64,000 bases of DNA from Halocatena pleomorpha (GCF_003862495.1 NZ_RRCH01000024.1:1-64000); one strand, 5' to 3'; positions 28,558 to 37,865 are shown, counted from the first letter of the stretch. Translations and numbers: made by a program. The notes: generated by a model from the letters alone, not told the origin.

Positions 28558-28863
28558 CTACTCGGTACGGTCTCCGTCTCCCTTATCAGACGAAAGGCGC
28601 TCGGACAGCTGGTCAAAGCGGTCGCGGACCTGCTCGGTGCGCCGCTTAGTTTCGGCCTCTTCATACGTCGCGGTGCGCAGCTCACCGGCTTCGACTGCAA
28701 TCGTGAGCACGGCATCGACGTGCTGGCCCGCCTCTGGCAGCTCAGCCCGATCAGCAACGACCTCGCCACAGAGGGCGCCGTCTTCGTCCTCAACAAGCAG
28801 GACGGCCTGGTCGGCCTCGAAGCGATCGATCACCGCTGTGTACGTGCCATCGTCGAGTGTCAT
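28558..28863 (-). CDS. DUF3006-type protein
   Basis: 101 residues. The N-terminus YTAVIDRFEADQAVLLVEDE and the following LPEAGQHVDAVLTI match the small DUF3006 beta-barrel, usually encoded beside ComEC-like metallo-beta-lactamase proteins. The start overlaps the stop of the upstream metallo-hydrolase gene by 4 bp. The C-terminal third is a charged helix. Role unknown; the pairing implies a partner or regulator of the hydrolase. Confidence 0.8.
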   Translation of the reverse strand: MTLDDGTYTAVIDRFEADQAVLLVEDEDGALCGEVVADRAELPEAGQHVDAVLTIAVEAGELRTATYEEAETKRRTEQVRDRFDQLSERLSSDKGDGDRTE

Positions 28864-30248
28864 GAGTAATCCTCCTCCAGGACCACGGTCCCAGTCCCAT
28901 CCCGCATGATCACGGTATCACCGGCATTGTTCCACACCGGTTGTGGCGAGCCCCAGTACAGGTCGGTTGCCGAATTTGAGCCACTCCCCGTATGGAGCGT
29001 TAGTTCTTGGTCGGGAGCAAGCGCGGTTCCGGCTGGGAACGTGTATGTCGCTCCTGCGTCATCGGCGACCGTCCACCCGGACAGATCGAGTGGCTCAGAC
29101 CCCGTATGCTCGAAGGTAATGGTTTCGTCGTTAAGATTCTCCCGGTCAGTGCCCTCTGCATCGGCGTTGATCTCTGTGATCGAGAGTGTCTCGCTCCCAG
29201 TCTCGGTCTCGGGTCCGCCATCGGGTCCAGCAGGGGATTCCGCCTCACCCGTCGAGAGCGCAATGACCGTACGGGGTTGCACGGGCTCGTTCGTCTCTGG
29301 GTCGATCGGCTCGCCGTCTCGGAGCCGAGCTGGCTCCGTCGGTGCCTCTCGTTGGGTGGCGATCGTAAGCGCGGATCCGTTGCTCCGCATCACAATGTCC
29401 CCGTGCGTTCCGGTCCAGTATGTCGGGATGGCACGCGTAGCTAGCCGGGCTAACACCTCCTCGTGTGGGTGGCCGTATTGGGAGTCATACGGACTGGAGA
29501 TGACCGTGACGGCTGGGGTTGTCACATCGAGCAGCGCGGCACTCGAACTGGATTTGCTTCCGTGATGGCCCGCTAACAGGGCCGAGACGTTCATCGAGTT
29601 CCCATACTCGTTGACGAGATATTCCTCGCCAGCCTCGGCCGCATCACCCGGAAAGAGAAAGCCAGCCTGACCGTGTTCGACCTGCAAGACGATGCTGTTC
29701 TCATTCGGCTCCTCGTTGGCCAGATACGGCTCGGGCGGACTGAGAACGCGGACATCGGCCCCAGCGAACGGAAGTTCATCGCCAGCTCGGGTCTGGTACA
29801 GTTGGACATCGTATGTCTCGATCGCATCAAGGTAGCGGTCGTAGGTCCGGGTGGTAGCCGGTACCCCAGGATCGTACACCGCACCGATGCCGTCGGCTTC
29901 TTCTTCGAAGTACTCGATGACAGCTGCCTGCCCACCGATGTGATCCGAATCAGGGTGGGTTGACACCAGATGATCGATTCGGGCGATGCCGTTCGCTCGG
30001 AGATAGTCGAGGACGTGGTCCCCATCGTCCTGCCAATCGCCCGAATCGATCAGGATTGTCTCGTTGGCTCCCTCAATGAGTGTGCTGGTCCCAAGCCCCG
30101 TGTTGATGTAGTGAATCGAAAGCCCGTCGGGAATAGATGGCTGCTCTGGGGTCGGTGTGCCATCCAGTGGGCCGTTCGTACACCCTGCGACGACGAGAAT
30201 GAACACGAGCGTGAGCGCGAGAAGCGTTTTTCTCTGCATACTATTCAT
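28860..30248 (-). CDS. Lipoprotein ComEC-like metallo-beta-lactamase hydrolase with lamin-tail domain
   Basis: 462 residues (start 30248; a second ATG at 30239 is equally likely). Lipobox VVAGC with C23. MBL fold: STHPDSDHIGG around H98/D100/D102/H103, GDAAEAGEEYL, and AGHHGSKSSSS, the pattern of the ComEC/Rec2 hydrolase domain that degrades the non-transported DNA strand. A Thr/Glu/Pro-rich linker leads to a C-terminal lamin-tail domain like those of the SNases here. A cell-surface nuclease or phosphodiesterase is likely. Confidence 0.88.
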   Translation of the reverse strand: MNSMQRKTLLALTLVFILVVAGCTNGPLDGTPTPEQPSIPDGLSIHYINTGLGTSTLIEGANETILIDSGDWQDDGDHVLDYLRANGIARIDHLVSTHPDSDHIGGQAAVIEYFEEEADGIGAVYDPGVPATTRTYDRYLDAIETYDVQLYQTRAGDELPFAGADVRVLSPPEPYLANEEPNENSIVLQVEHGQAGFLFPGDAAEAGEEYLVNEYGNSMNVSALLAGHHGSKSSSSAALLDVTTPAVTVISSPYDSQYGHPHEEVLARLATRAIPTYWTGTHGDIVMRSNGSALTIATQREAPTEPARLRDGEPIDPETNEPVQPRTVIALSTGEAESPAGPDGGPETETGSETLSITEINADAEGTDRENLNDETITFEHTGSEPLDLSGWTVADDAGATYTFPAGTALAPDQELTLHTGSGSNSATDLYWGSPQPVWNNAGDTVIMRDGTGTVVLEEDYS

Positions 30249-30429
30249 TTCATTCTATGCAGTAAGTATAATGACATCGATGGAGAACCCACAGCCAACG
30301 CATCGAAGATTTCGAGAAAAGGCCACACAGGAGCCTTCCTCGTCTTCGTGCATAACAATTGATAGCACGATAAGAACCTTGATTAACTACGCATTCGAAC
30401 ATCGCTATCCGTCGTCGTGAGGGGGAATC

Positions 30430-30617
30430 TGCCTTCAATAGTCATACACCTGCGCCCACCGGACCGCACAAGCATCCACCAGCTGCCTCCCGGTACTGCT
30501 GATCGGTACTCTCTCCGTGTTGGAGATGACCACGTAATCATCGACCGGCAGCGCAGCGAGATACCCGAGGTACTATTCGTTCGGCAAGTGGAACATCAGC
30601 GAAATGTCTACGAATAA
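30430..30617 (+). pseudogene. RelE/ParE-type toxin, 5'-truncated
   Basis: The frame ends DRYSLRVGDDHVIIDRQRSE, then VLFVRQVEHQRNVYE. This is the conserved C-terminal half of RelE toxins (YRLRVGDYRVI...HRRNVYE). The N-terminal helices and the antitoxin gene are missing and the upstream frame is not protein-like. Confidence 0.65.
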
Positions 30618-30788
30618 CGGGGCCTCTGTCAACAGGAATGGATTCCCGTCAGTACCGATGAAGCGACTAAGAGAACGGAGGTCCCACGGGGCCAGAGCCC
30701 GCGATTGTGGTTTGACATCGAAAATTTATATATACTGGTGTGTTGGGCGAGGATTTCGCTGTCAATGGAACGAAAGCAGGGGATTTGT

Positions 30789-30835
30789 CCTTAGTCAACA
30801 ATCGGTGGATAATCGAGAGATTTTGTTGACTAAGG
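30789..30835. repeat. 13-bp perfect inverted repeat
   Basis: CCTTAGTCAACAA (30789-30801) and TTGTTGACTAAGG (30823-30835), with a 21-nt loop. It lies just beyond the Cas3 fossil; it could be a terminator-like hairpin or a recombination relic. Confidence 0.6.
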
Positions 30836-31513
30836 CTCGTGAGCACCAGCGAGCCGTTCGTCTCGTTCCGCTTCAGTGAGACACGCAAGCACGTCCTCGT
30901 AGGCTCCAACCCGTCGATCATATGGGTCTCCTTCAGTTCTGACAGAGGCCGACCTGATAGCCGCGGCAAGAGGTTCGTCGCCAGGCTCCAGTTGGCCCGC
31001 GAACAACGATTCATGGGACTCTACAACGATATCCGAGATCATCACTGACTTGTGGATGCGACCGTCTGGGGTGCATGTCGCTGCAGCACACGGCCGGTCT
31101 CTCCCAACAGCGAAAGTGTATCGCCACCGTCCCTACCGTGAATCACGAGCGAGAGTAGACTCATTCCCTCTTCTGGCTCGACCAGTCGCCAGATGATTAC
31201 ATCCCCGATCTCGCTACTGAATCCTCGATTGCAGCGGCCGTTTGACTGCACGAGGGTGGGGATGGGTGCGTAGTCGCGGAACACCGTCTCGAAGCTGATA
31301 TCGACACCGGCCTCAACGACACTCGTCGAGACAAGCACAACTGAGGAATCACAATCGAGAAGATCAACAAGGGAAGTGCAGGCGGAATTCATCTTCAGAA
31401 CCGACTGATTGAAGATCCTTAGGTCGGTCGTGAAACGATTCTTGAGGACGACCGAATATAGAATTGGGACTGCGGGTAGGGACCCGCTATTGAGTTGTGA
31501 GACAAGTTCGACG
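30830..31513 (-). pseudogene. CRISPR-associated helicase Cas3, C-terminal fossil
   Basis: Minus frame with helicase motifs V/VI: VVLVSTSVVEAGVDISF, then PTLVQSNGRCNRGF and GDVIIWRL, closest to Cas3 helicases. The frame starts after a stop at 31516 and ends at 31042. The C-terminal tail continues in another frame (MISDIVVESHESLFAGQLE...YEDVLACLTEAE) to 30830. HD nuclease and helicase motifs I-IV are lost. No repeat-spacer array or other cas gene is visible in the window. Confidence 0.7.
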
Positions 31514-31720
31514 AATTAATCGACGCAATGCGCGCCGGTCGCTACGACTACAATCGTCATCTGAGAATTTTCGAGATTAGCCTGCTTGGGTTCGACGCAC
31601 CAGGAATTCTTTGAGGCTGCCAAAGCATCAGAGACTGTCATCGCCATCACCGGTGGAAGCGTTGCAAGAACTCGGGTCAGATAGGATTCGCTCGTCAGTG
31701 CTGGCATATATGTAGTTTGA
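31514..31720 (+). other. Unassigned coding scrap
   Basis: A plus-strand frame reads FDELIDAMRAGRYDYNRHLR, then IFEISLLGFDAPGIL and stop; the next frame continues EAAKASETVIAITGGSVART. It looks like a broken gene but I do not recognise it. Confidence 0.35.
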
Positions 31721-31885
31721 AATCATCATACCATAGAGATCCAACGTTTTGCGATCGAACGGCTATAATGCGGTAATGAAAGTCCGGCACAGCAAGCTTA
31801 CGAACCGTGCCCAGAATATGGGTCGTCCTTGGCCACTGTTCAGCCCCGGTACAATTAAGTTCGATGCTGATTTTGGTCACAGATA

Positions 31886-32161
31886 ATGACGGAGTACCGT
31901 GTTTCGTTTGATGCCATTGAGGATGAGGTTGCAAAACTCATTCTCTATAAAGACGGTGAATTTCAAGAACACCTTCGCTATCGCATCGAAGAGCTACCAG
32001 ACGGGGCTGAGCGAAATCACCTAGGTGGTGACTTCAGACCAGAATTTGATGACGAAGGAACCATTACCGCGCTCCACTACGACGAAGAACTCAGTGAACG
32101 AAAGCGTGAGGAAGCGAAAGAGGGAGTGAAGCGATTCAAGGAGAAATTGGAGGATAGCTGA
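31886..32161 (+). CDS. Small protein paired with the ComEC-like hydrolase (DUF3006-like)
   Basis: 91 residues: EYRVSFDAIEDEVAKLILYK, a central ELPDGAERNHLGGDFRPEFD and a Lys/Glu-rich C-terminal helix. Its size, beta-rich start, LPDGA turn and position beside a metallo-beta-lactamase gene mirror the DUF3006 gene at 28558, although here it precedes its partner. The stop overlaps the next start by one base (TGATGG context), so they are coupled. Confidence 0.6.
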   Translation: MTEYRVSFDAIEDEVAKLILYKDGEFQEHLRYRIEELPDGAERNHLGGDFRPEFDDEGTITALHYDEELSERKREEAKEGVKRFKEKLEDS

Positions 32162-33939
32162 TGGCTGATGGCGGTTCCCCGCTTGCCAATGGTGAATTAG
32201 AGATATATACTCTTGATGTAGGACAGGGAGATGCCCGGCTTACTGTTACTCCTACTGGAGAGACGATTCTCACTGACGCAGACAAGGAAGCCGTAGCAGA
32301 GGAACTGACTGAGGTGCTTGAAGATCGGGAACTCAAAAGAACCGATGACGGGAAGGTCCGTATTGACCACTTCCATGTGACGCATATCGATTATGATCAT
32401 GTATGGGGGCTCAAATCATTACACGAGAATGGCTATGAAATACAGCACGTAACACAACCCGATATTAGTCGATTTGAGATAGTCGATCCACAGACCGAGG
32501 ACAACAAGGATGGTGTGACGGAAAAAGTCATTAATAACTATAGAAACCATCTTGGATTTCATAATATTGATGTGGATGATATCACACAGGTGTCGAAGGG
32601 TGTTCAACTCTCAAATCCATCCGATGCGGAAATCAACGTCTTAGCTCCCCCCGCAGACGAGGGAATTGTGAAGGTGACCCGTCCTGCAACAGGGGCTACT
32701 GTCAATTTTAAACCTGAACAGTCCAACGAGAATGGTGCAGTGTACAAATTAGAAGGTGAACGTTCGGCCCTCTTTATGGGGGATGTACAGGATGACTCTC
32801 ACCATCACGCTGAAAGTTGGCTCATGCAACAACACGACAATCCTGAGAGTGAGATCGACCTTGAGGCAGATATCATCTTCGCTAGTCATCATGGGTCGAC
32901 CCATGCGACCAGCGATGAATTTCTCGATCGGGTCGATCCAGATGTTGCAGTAATTTCAAGCGGACTGGATAATAAGCACACGAGTGAGAACCAGCACGAC
33001 GCCCACCCCCACGATGCAACCCTCAAGCGCCTTCACGATCGAGATGTCGATGTCTACTGGACCGCAGGCCACGGAACGACACGCACAAATCTGGATGCAG
33101 AGACGGCCCGCCCAGAGCCAACGACCGATCTCGAGACAACCGACGCGGCGGATCTGGCCGCCCTGAAGTACTACTGTCGAGAACACGAGATTGACCCAGA
33201 AGCCGTCGGCGTGCTTCTGCCAGACAACTTTCCTGAGGAAACGCCCGCGTGGGCGATTGACGCCGCGCCGATGATCGCAGACACCCAAGAACAGTTCATC
33301 GACGAGGCGGTTGCGAATGCCGAGACGGTCGAAGACCTTCGACAAACGCTTGACCCAACGCCCGATGCTCACGACCAGCTCCGGGAGACGGTGCAGGCCG
33401 ACCGCGAGGCCCACGTCACCACCAAACAAGACGTGAAGCGGAACAAGGAAGCATACTTCGAGGCCGTCGAACGAGAACAGGCTTATGAACGACTCCCGCT
33501 GCACACGCGGCTACGGGCAAACCTCCCCTCTCGGTTCGGTGGGATCGAGCACCCATTGACCGACGGACCCTCGTCGGACGAGATGGATGCTCTCCCCAAA
33601 AACATCGAGGACGTGCCGAAAGCGGTCAGAAACGACCCCGCCGCCAAACTCCGCGTCGAGGGCGACTTCGTTAACAACTGGTCGCGCTCGCTTCTGAGAG
33701 CCGAAACCGCCGCCGACACCGCCGTTGACGACGCTCACACACCCCGCGAGCTGTGTCGACACCTTCGCGACACCCCTGGTGCACACCAGGACTTCCTCTA
33801 TGCGATCGACACCCCTGACGCTCACGAGCAGAACAAATCCGAAAAAGGCATCGACGACTTGCTGGAACGAACAAAAGAACACGAACGAACAGAAGAACAG
33901 ACCCACACCCAGGATCAGGACTTCTCATTGGGACTGTGA
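32161..33939 (+). CDS. ComEC-like metallo-beta-lactamase protein with long C-terminal extension
   Basis: 592 residues, no signal peptide. MBL domain (1 to about 310): YTLDVGQGDARL, the metal motif H72-VTH75-ID77-YD79-H80, ALFMGDVQDD, IIFASHHGSTHATSD and VYWTAGHGTTR. The remaining 280 residues are acidic and helical, unlike usual ComEC-type proteins, with an LPLHTRLRANLPSRF segment and a Glu/Gln/His-rich end. It is probably cytosolic, unlike the lipoprotein paralogue at 28860. A phosphodiesterase or nuclease acting with the small upstream partner is likely; target unknown. Confidence 0.8.
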   Translation: MADGGSPLANGELEIYTLDVGQGDARLTVTPTGETILTDADKEAVAEELTEVLEDRELKRTDDGKVRIDHFHVTHIDYDHVWGLKSLHENGYEIQHVTQPDISRFEIVDPQTEDNKDGVTEKVINNYRNHLGFHNIDVDDITQVSKGVQLSNPSDAEINVLAPPADEGIVKVTRPATGATVNFKPEQSNENGAVYKLEGERSALFMGDVQDDSHHHAESWLMQQHDNPESEIDLEADIIFASHHGSTHATSDEFLDRVDPDVAVISSGLDNKHTSENQHDAHPHDATLKRLHDRDVDVYWTAGHGTTRTNLDAETARPEPTTDLETTDAADLAALKYYCREHEIDPEAVGVLLPDNFPEETPAWAIDAAPMIADTQEQFIDEAVANAETVEDLRQTLDPTPDAHDQLRETVQADREAHVTTKQDVKRNKEAYFEAVEREQAYERLPLHTRLRANLPSRFGGIEHPLTDGPSSDEMDALPKNIEDVPKAVRNDPAAKLRVEGDFVNNWSRSLLRAETAADTAVDDAHTPRELCRHLRDTPGAHQDFLYAIDTPDAHEQNKSEKGIDDLLERTKEHERTEEQTHTQDQDFSLGL

Positions 33940-34106
33940 AATCCGACTGTCGAGCGATCGTGGGCAATGTACCCTGACGACTGACGCCGATCGGTTGTAC
34001 CTCCGATACATGAGCGGAGGGCTCGCTGCTTACACGCGGCTACCGTAGTGCGGTGAGTGTTATCTCATCGGCTTCTGTCGGATAACGGTCGTCTTGTCAT
34101 CAGATA

Positions 34107-34349
34107 ATGATCGAACCGATTCGCTCAGGGGGACTCCGAATGCTTGGTTTCCAGCGAGCAGTTACTGCTCCGGACCTCTCGTCGGTACAGGTAGATGTCT
34201 ACTCTGTGCATCGAGTGATCGTCACAATCACCAACGACGAACGAGGAGACACCCTGAGACGCGAGATGCTCACGGCACGAAATGGGTTATATGACACGCT
34301 CTATGCACGGCTGGGCGTGAAACCTATATCAGCGGTCAAAATTTCGTAG
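34107..34349 (+). CDS. Hypothetical protein, 80 aa
   Basis: ATG 34107. The second half reads like a structured protein: VQVDVYSVHRVIVTITNDE, then REMLTARNGLYDTLYARLG. Family not recognised. It may be the remains of a larger gene, since the first 25 residues are less convincing. Confidence 0.4.
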   Translation: MIEPIRSGGLRMLGFQRAVTAPDLSSVQVDVYSVHRVIVTITNDERGDTLRREMLTARNGLYDTLYARLGVKPISAVKIS

Positions 34350-34709
34350 CGGGATATGCATGATGAATCTACCTAGCCGACCTCTGACACCCACCGTGCT
34401 CTGTAGTGATCTGGCGCATCCCAGCTCTCCCGGTGTGTGCAACAGCGCAGTTCGTCATAGCGAATCGGCCGGCTAGCGAAGCGAGCACCACGTACCACAG
34501 TCGGGTATTCGAACTGTCCATACTATCGAGAGAGTTCTGCTTGTAGCTTCAGTTGCGTGAATCTGTATTAGTACGCAATCCCTGACCCTGCCGCCTTATG
34601 GGAGAAGGCGACAATCTCGGGATTGTGTAGATAGGAGCTCGCTTGTTTTTCTCTATCAAACAGTAGTTAGAAGTGTGTTATGGGCATCATATATAATGAG
34701 GGTTTGAGT
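34350..34709. other. Non-coding stretch with a lone iteron
   Basis: No gene seen. AATCCCTGACC at 34567-34577 is the reverse complement of the array-1 iteron (GGTCAGGGATT). Short hairpins flank it (CAATC-4-GATTG at about 34611). A TATA-like ATATATAAT at about 34688 serves the cupin gene. Confidence 0.4.
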
Positions 34710-35219
34710 ATGGAGAAAGTAACCATTAAGGACATCGAACCGCAGTCGCCACCAGACGAAAACATCCCGAATGGAGCGATGGCAAGTTCAATAGGCGATG
34801 CCCGTCTGCTTTCAGAGCCACTTGGCACCATTGGATTGGCAATTAACTACTACGAACTCGACCCTGGAGAGAGCTTCGCCCACTCATCCCATCGACACAG
34901 CAATCAGGAAGAAGTCTTCTACATTCAGTCAGGAACAGTGACGTTCGAGACAGAAACTGGGAAGATAACGGTCACCGCTGGCGAAATCCTCCACATTCCA
35001 CCAGGCACGTTCCAGTTCGGGATTAACCACGGAGATGAACAGGTTACAGCGATCACTCTTGGTGCTCCCCGCGAATATGAGGAGAATACCCAGTATCTCA
35101 TAGACTGCGATGAGTGCGGCGAACGTACCACACAGGTTTTCGAACGGCTAGAAGAACAGAACGAATTCATCACCCGTTGTACCGACTGCGATACTGAAAC
35201 GCATCGAATCTCTTACTAA
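34710..35219 (+). CDS. Cupin-domain protein with C-terminal zinc ribbon
   Basis: 169 residues from ATG 34710, chosen because a TATA-like ATATATAAT lies about 20 nt upstream; an ATG at 34680 would add 10 residues across that box. Cupin motif 1: HSSHRHSNQEEVFYIQSG (H-x-H-x4-E-x6-G). Motif 2: HIPPGTFQFGINHGDEQ. A C-terminal ribbon has CDEC and CTDC pairs. Metal-bound small-molecule or sugar-phosphate chemistry, or sensing, is typical; the substrate is not evident. Confidence 0.82.
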   Translation: MEKVTIKDIEPQSPPDENIPNGAMASSIGDARLLSEPLGTIGLAINYYELDPGESFAHSSHRHSNQEEVFYIQSGTVTFETETGKITVTAGEILHIPPGTFQFGINHGDEQVTAITLGAPREYEENTQYLIDCDECGERTTQVFERLEEQNEFITRCTDCDTETHRISY

Positions 35220-35861
35220 CACGATCGATCAGTCGACATTGATCCGTGTTGCGTGTTTTTCCAAACAATGAAACTCAGTTCAACACGACCGTTTCACTCT
35301 GTCAGCAGCGGAGTGTCGACTGACAGGGGCACTGTGCTTGACGAGACTCTAATAAGGAGGGCCGTCAGTGTGTTCGGCCCGGTAAGTTATAGCTATAAGG
35401 CCGAGACATGTGACTCCCCCGAGAATTATATATGCTATAAATATTGATACCAGAGACGGACTAGCTTCCGGAAACAGAATCATGAGAGTCAGCCGAACTG
35501 CAAGGAACGGAACTACAAAAAGGACTACTTACCAAATGGGTGAGAGACTTCCGAACCATTGCTTCAGACGGCTTAGTAAGTTCATTTCGGGGGCAGTACA
35601 CACTCTAGTGATTAATTCCTTTGGGCGTTACACAAGGCCTCTCGGCCCTGAGAGGGCCGGAGGGTTGGCAGGATAAGCATGAACCTTCGAACCACTCCCC
35701 GAGCGCAAGGGTGAGTTTATAGTTAGTTTCACGTTTGTCTACTAACGTGCAACTCACCACCCAACTCCGCTCTCAGATGCCCGATTTCAGGCGACTCAAC
35801 AAATCGTTCTAGCGTCCGATGGCTCTAAGTTGCATGAAATGCTTAATAGAAGTGTGCAAGA
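35220..35861. other. Non-coding region upstream of the integrase
   Basis: No gene seen. A strong hairpin, GGCCTCTC...GAGAGGGCC, lies near 35637-35660. No tRNA gene or obvious attachment-site duplication is visible, although an integrase att site would be expected near here. Confidence 0.4.
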
Positions 35862-36467
35862 ATGAGAACCGAACGTAACAAAGACGGCACGTTCAACGTC
35901 TGGCTGAGCCGCGACGAATACCAACAGCTCCAACGAGAGTGCAGCTCGTGGGACCGGGAGATCGCGATCCGACTGATGGGCGACTGCGGCCTCCGGGTCG
36001 CCGAGGTACTCGATGTCGAGCCCCGGCATGTCTCGCGCATGAGCGACGGGACTCACCACTCCCTGGAAGTCGTCGGTGGAAAGGATACCACTGGCGAGCA
36101 TACAGACGGAAAACATCGGGAAACGTGGCTGCCCGTCGAACTTGAACGAACCATCAACCGCTTCGTCCAGCACGAGGACATCGATCGGAACGAGCCACTC
36201 ATCGACCGATCGAAGCGAACACTCCAGTACTGGGTCGAGCATGCGGCCGAGGCGGCGGCTGAGACGACCGGTGATGGGGACTATCGACGCGTCACGTCCC
36301 ACGATCTCCGGCGCTGCTGGGCTAATCACTTACTCGTCGAGGGAGGGATCTCCCCGCGCATCGTGATGGCGCTGGGCGGCTGGTCGAGCTACGACGCGAT
36401 CGAGCCCTACCTCGCTGCGCCGACCGAGGAGAACATCATCGACTCAATGAGCACTGCTGCACTTTAA
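35862..36467 (+). CDS. Tyrosine recombinase (XerC/D-type integrase), catalytic domain only
   Basis: 201 residues. Catalytic residues are in place: R45 in CGLRVAEVL, a Lys near 74, H147 and R150 in TSHDLRR, W174 in LGGWSSYDAI and Y183 in EPYLAAP. It lacks the N-terminal core-binding domain of full-length integrases, so it is either a compact haloarchaeal type or needs a partner. It probably integrated or resolved the element carrying the following genes. A fossil of a close relative lies at 25858. Confidence 0.85.
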   Translation: MRTERNKDGTFNVWLSRDEYQQLQRECSSWDREIAIRLMGDCGLRVAEVLDVEPRHVSRMSDGTHHSLEVVGGKDTTGEHTDGKHRETWLPVELERTINRFVQHEDIDRNEPLIDRSKRTLQYWVEHAAEAAAETTGDGDYRRVTSHDLRRCWANHLLVEGGISPRIVMALGGWSSYDAIEPYLAAPTEENIIDSMSTAAL

Positions 36468-36502
36468 TAGTTATATTGCTATAGGAGAGAAGTGATAATT
36501 GG

Positions 36503-37423
36503 ATGGTTAAGAAGAAACCAGATGGGCATCAACTGGAAGCCGAATCTCGGGGAGCCTTAACCAGAGCGCTCTCCCACTGGGTACTAAACGAAACTATGGA
36601 GGATTACGGAATCGATTTTGAGGCGTATCCGGTATGTCCTGAGACAAAAGAAGTCCTTCCGATATCCGTTTCGATTCAGCTGAAAGCGTCAGCAGCGTTC
36701 GAAGGAGAGAATACTGTGACGCACCAACTCGATACTGATTCTCTTGATTTTTATATGCGTCTTGGAAACTCAGTACTTTTAGCACTCTATGAACAACAGT
36801 CAGAAGAAATATACTGGAAGGTTGTGCAGACGTATATCTTAGACGAATACGAGAAACCAGAGGAAAAATGGCAGCAACAGGAAACTGTCCAAATTCCAGC
36901 GAAACGTATACCGCTTTCCCAAAGTCAAGGCGATCTCCTTTCCACAGTCATTAATGTTGATGACCGAGTGAAAAAGAATTCTATGGTGTCAGAGTTGTAT
37001 GATATGTTCTCCGGCTTCGTCACCCGACAGGAAGTGGCTACGGCAGTAGAACAAGGAGAATCCCATCAGCTCGAATTCAAACGTCAGCTACCACGCAAGG
37101 GAACCGAAAGAGATGCCGCAGCTCTTGCAAATACTGAAGGCGGTGCCATCTTGATTGGTATCGATGATAGCGGCGAGGTTGTTGGCGTTGATAATCCCGA
37201 TAACGTGAGTAAACTGATTCGTATGTCGTTAGATTACGATGTCACTCCATCCATTGAAGCCGATATCACCATATCAACTGTTGATGAAAAACAAATTGTA
37301 GTCGTCAAAATACCCCAATACCGCGATCTCCCACATTCAGTTGATGGGCGTTTTTATAAGAGAGATGGAACAACAAGCAGTCTGATGCATTCGCCCAATG
37401 TGGCCTCATTCTTCAGAGAATAA
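36503..37423 (+). CDS. DUF4365-AlbA_2 (Schlafen-type) fusion protein
   Basis: 306 residues. The N-terminal half (1 to about 130) is DUF4365-like: YGIDFEAYP, then ISVSIQLKAS, a PD-(D/E)XK-type core with D38 and the QxK at 59-61. The C-terminal half is AlbA_2/Schlafen-type: ESHQLEFKRQLP at 186, ALANTEGGAILIGIDDSGEV, then VGVDNPD and YKRDGTTS. DUF4365 and AlbA_2 proteins are both common in defence islands. It starts 35 bp after the integrase stop, so it may be cargo of the integrated element. AT-rich codons support transfer. Confidence 0.8.
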   Translation: MVKKKPDGHQLEAESRGALTRALSHWVLNETMEDYGIDFEAYPVCPETKEVLPISVSIQLKASAAFEGENTVTHQLDTDSLDFYMRLGNSVLLALYEQQSEEIYWKVVQTYILDEYEKPEEKWQQQETVQIPAKRIPLSQSQGDLLSTVINVDDRVKKNSMVSELYDMFSGFVTRQEVATAVEQGESHQLEFKRQLPRKGTERDAAALANTEGGAILIGIDDSGEVVGVDNPDNVSKLIRMSLDYDVTPSIEADITISTVDEKQIVVVKIPQYRDLPHSVDGRFYKRDGTTSSLMHSPNVASFFRE

Positions 37424-37693
37424 ACCATCAAGATAGGATCAGCTCCTCAGGACGAGACACGAGAGGAGACTCATACTGATAAGGATCGATAACCACAACC
37501 AGTTCTCAATTATGAGGACGGCAGCGTTAACTAAGACTAGAGGTAAAACCACTCCAACCGAAGAGAACTCATTACCATAAGGCGCACCGCTGTGCTGTGA
37601 ATAGTTCGAGCGAACCACGATACCTCATTACACTCTACTACAAGACACATCCACTTCCATATGTTTATCTAAAACTCAATTCTTAACAGGAGT

Positions 37694-37865
37694 ATGACTG
37701 AGAAGATGGCTGAGGTACCCGCGAATCGGTGGGACTTTGAACTGCACCCCGACGATGTGGGATTTGATGACTCGCACAGCTGGTGGATGCAAGAAACTAA
37801 CCCTGTTTGTTGTTGGCGATCGGTCTGGGAATCCCACGACGAGACAGATCGGTGCTGTCGATGTT
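37694..37865 (+). pseudogene. N-terminal domain of a pentapeptide-repeat protein, truncated
   Basis: From ATG 37694: WDFELHPDDVGFDD and TNPVCCWRSVWESHDETDRC, matching the first domain of the 26148 channel protein (VCCLRPVWASHDETARC). After about 37860 the match is lost and the frame closes at 37909; the repeats and pore are replaced by a beta-propeller gene in another frame. Confidence 0.7.

Noticed and set aside
28426-28869. Plus-strand 147-aa frame
   Set aside because: Mirror of the DUF3006 gene; basic, Ser/Leu-rich composition typical of a shadow frame.
30600-31900. CRISPR array near the Cas3 fossil
   Set aside because: No regularly spaced approximately 30-bp repeats are present; only one isolated inverted repeat was found.
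35220-35861. tRNA gene as integrase attachment site
   Set aside because: No cloverleaf or T-arm GTTCRANNC pattern could be folded; the hairpin near 35640 is not part of a tRNA.
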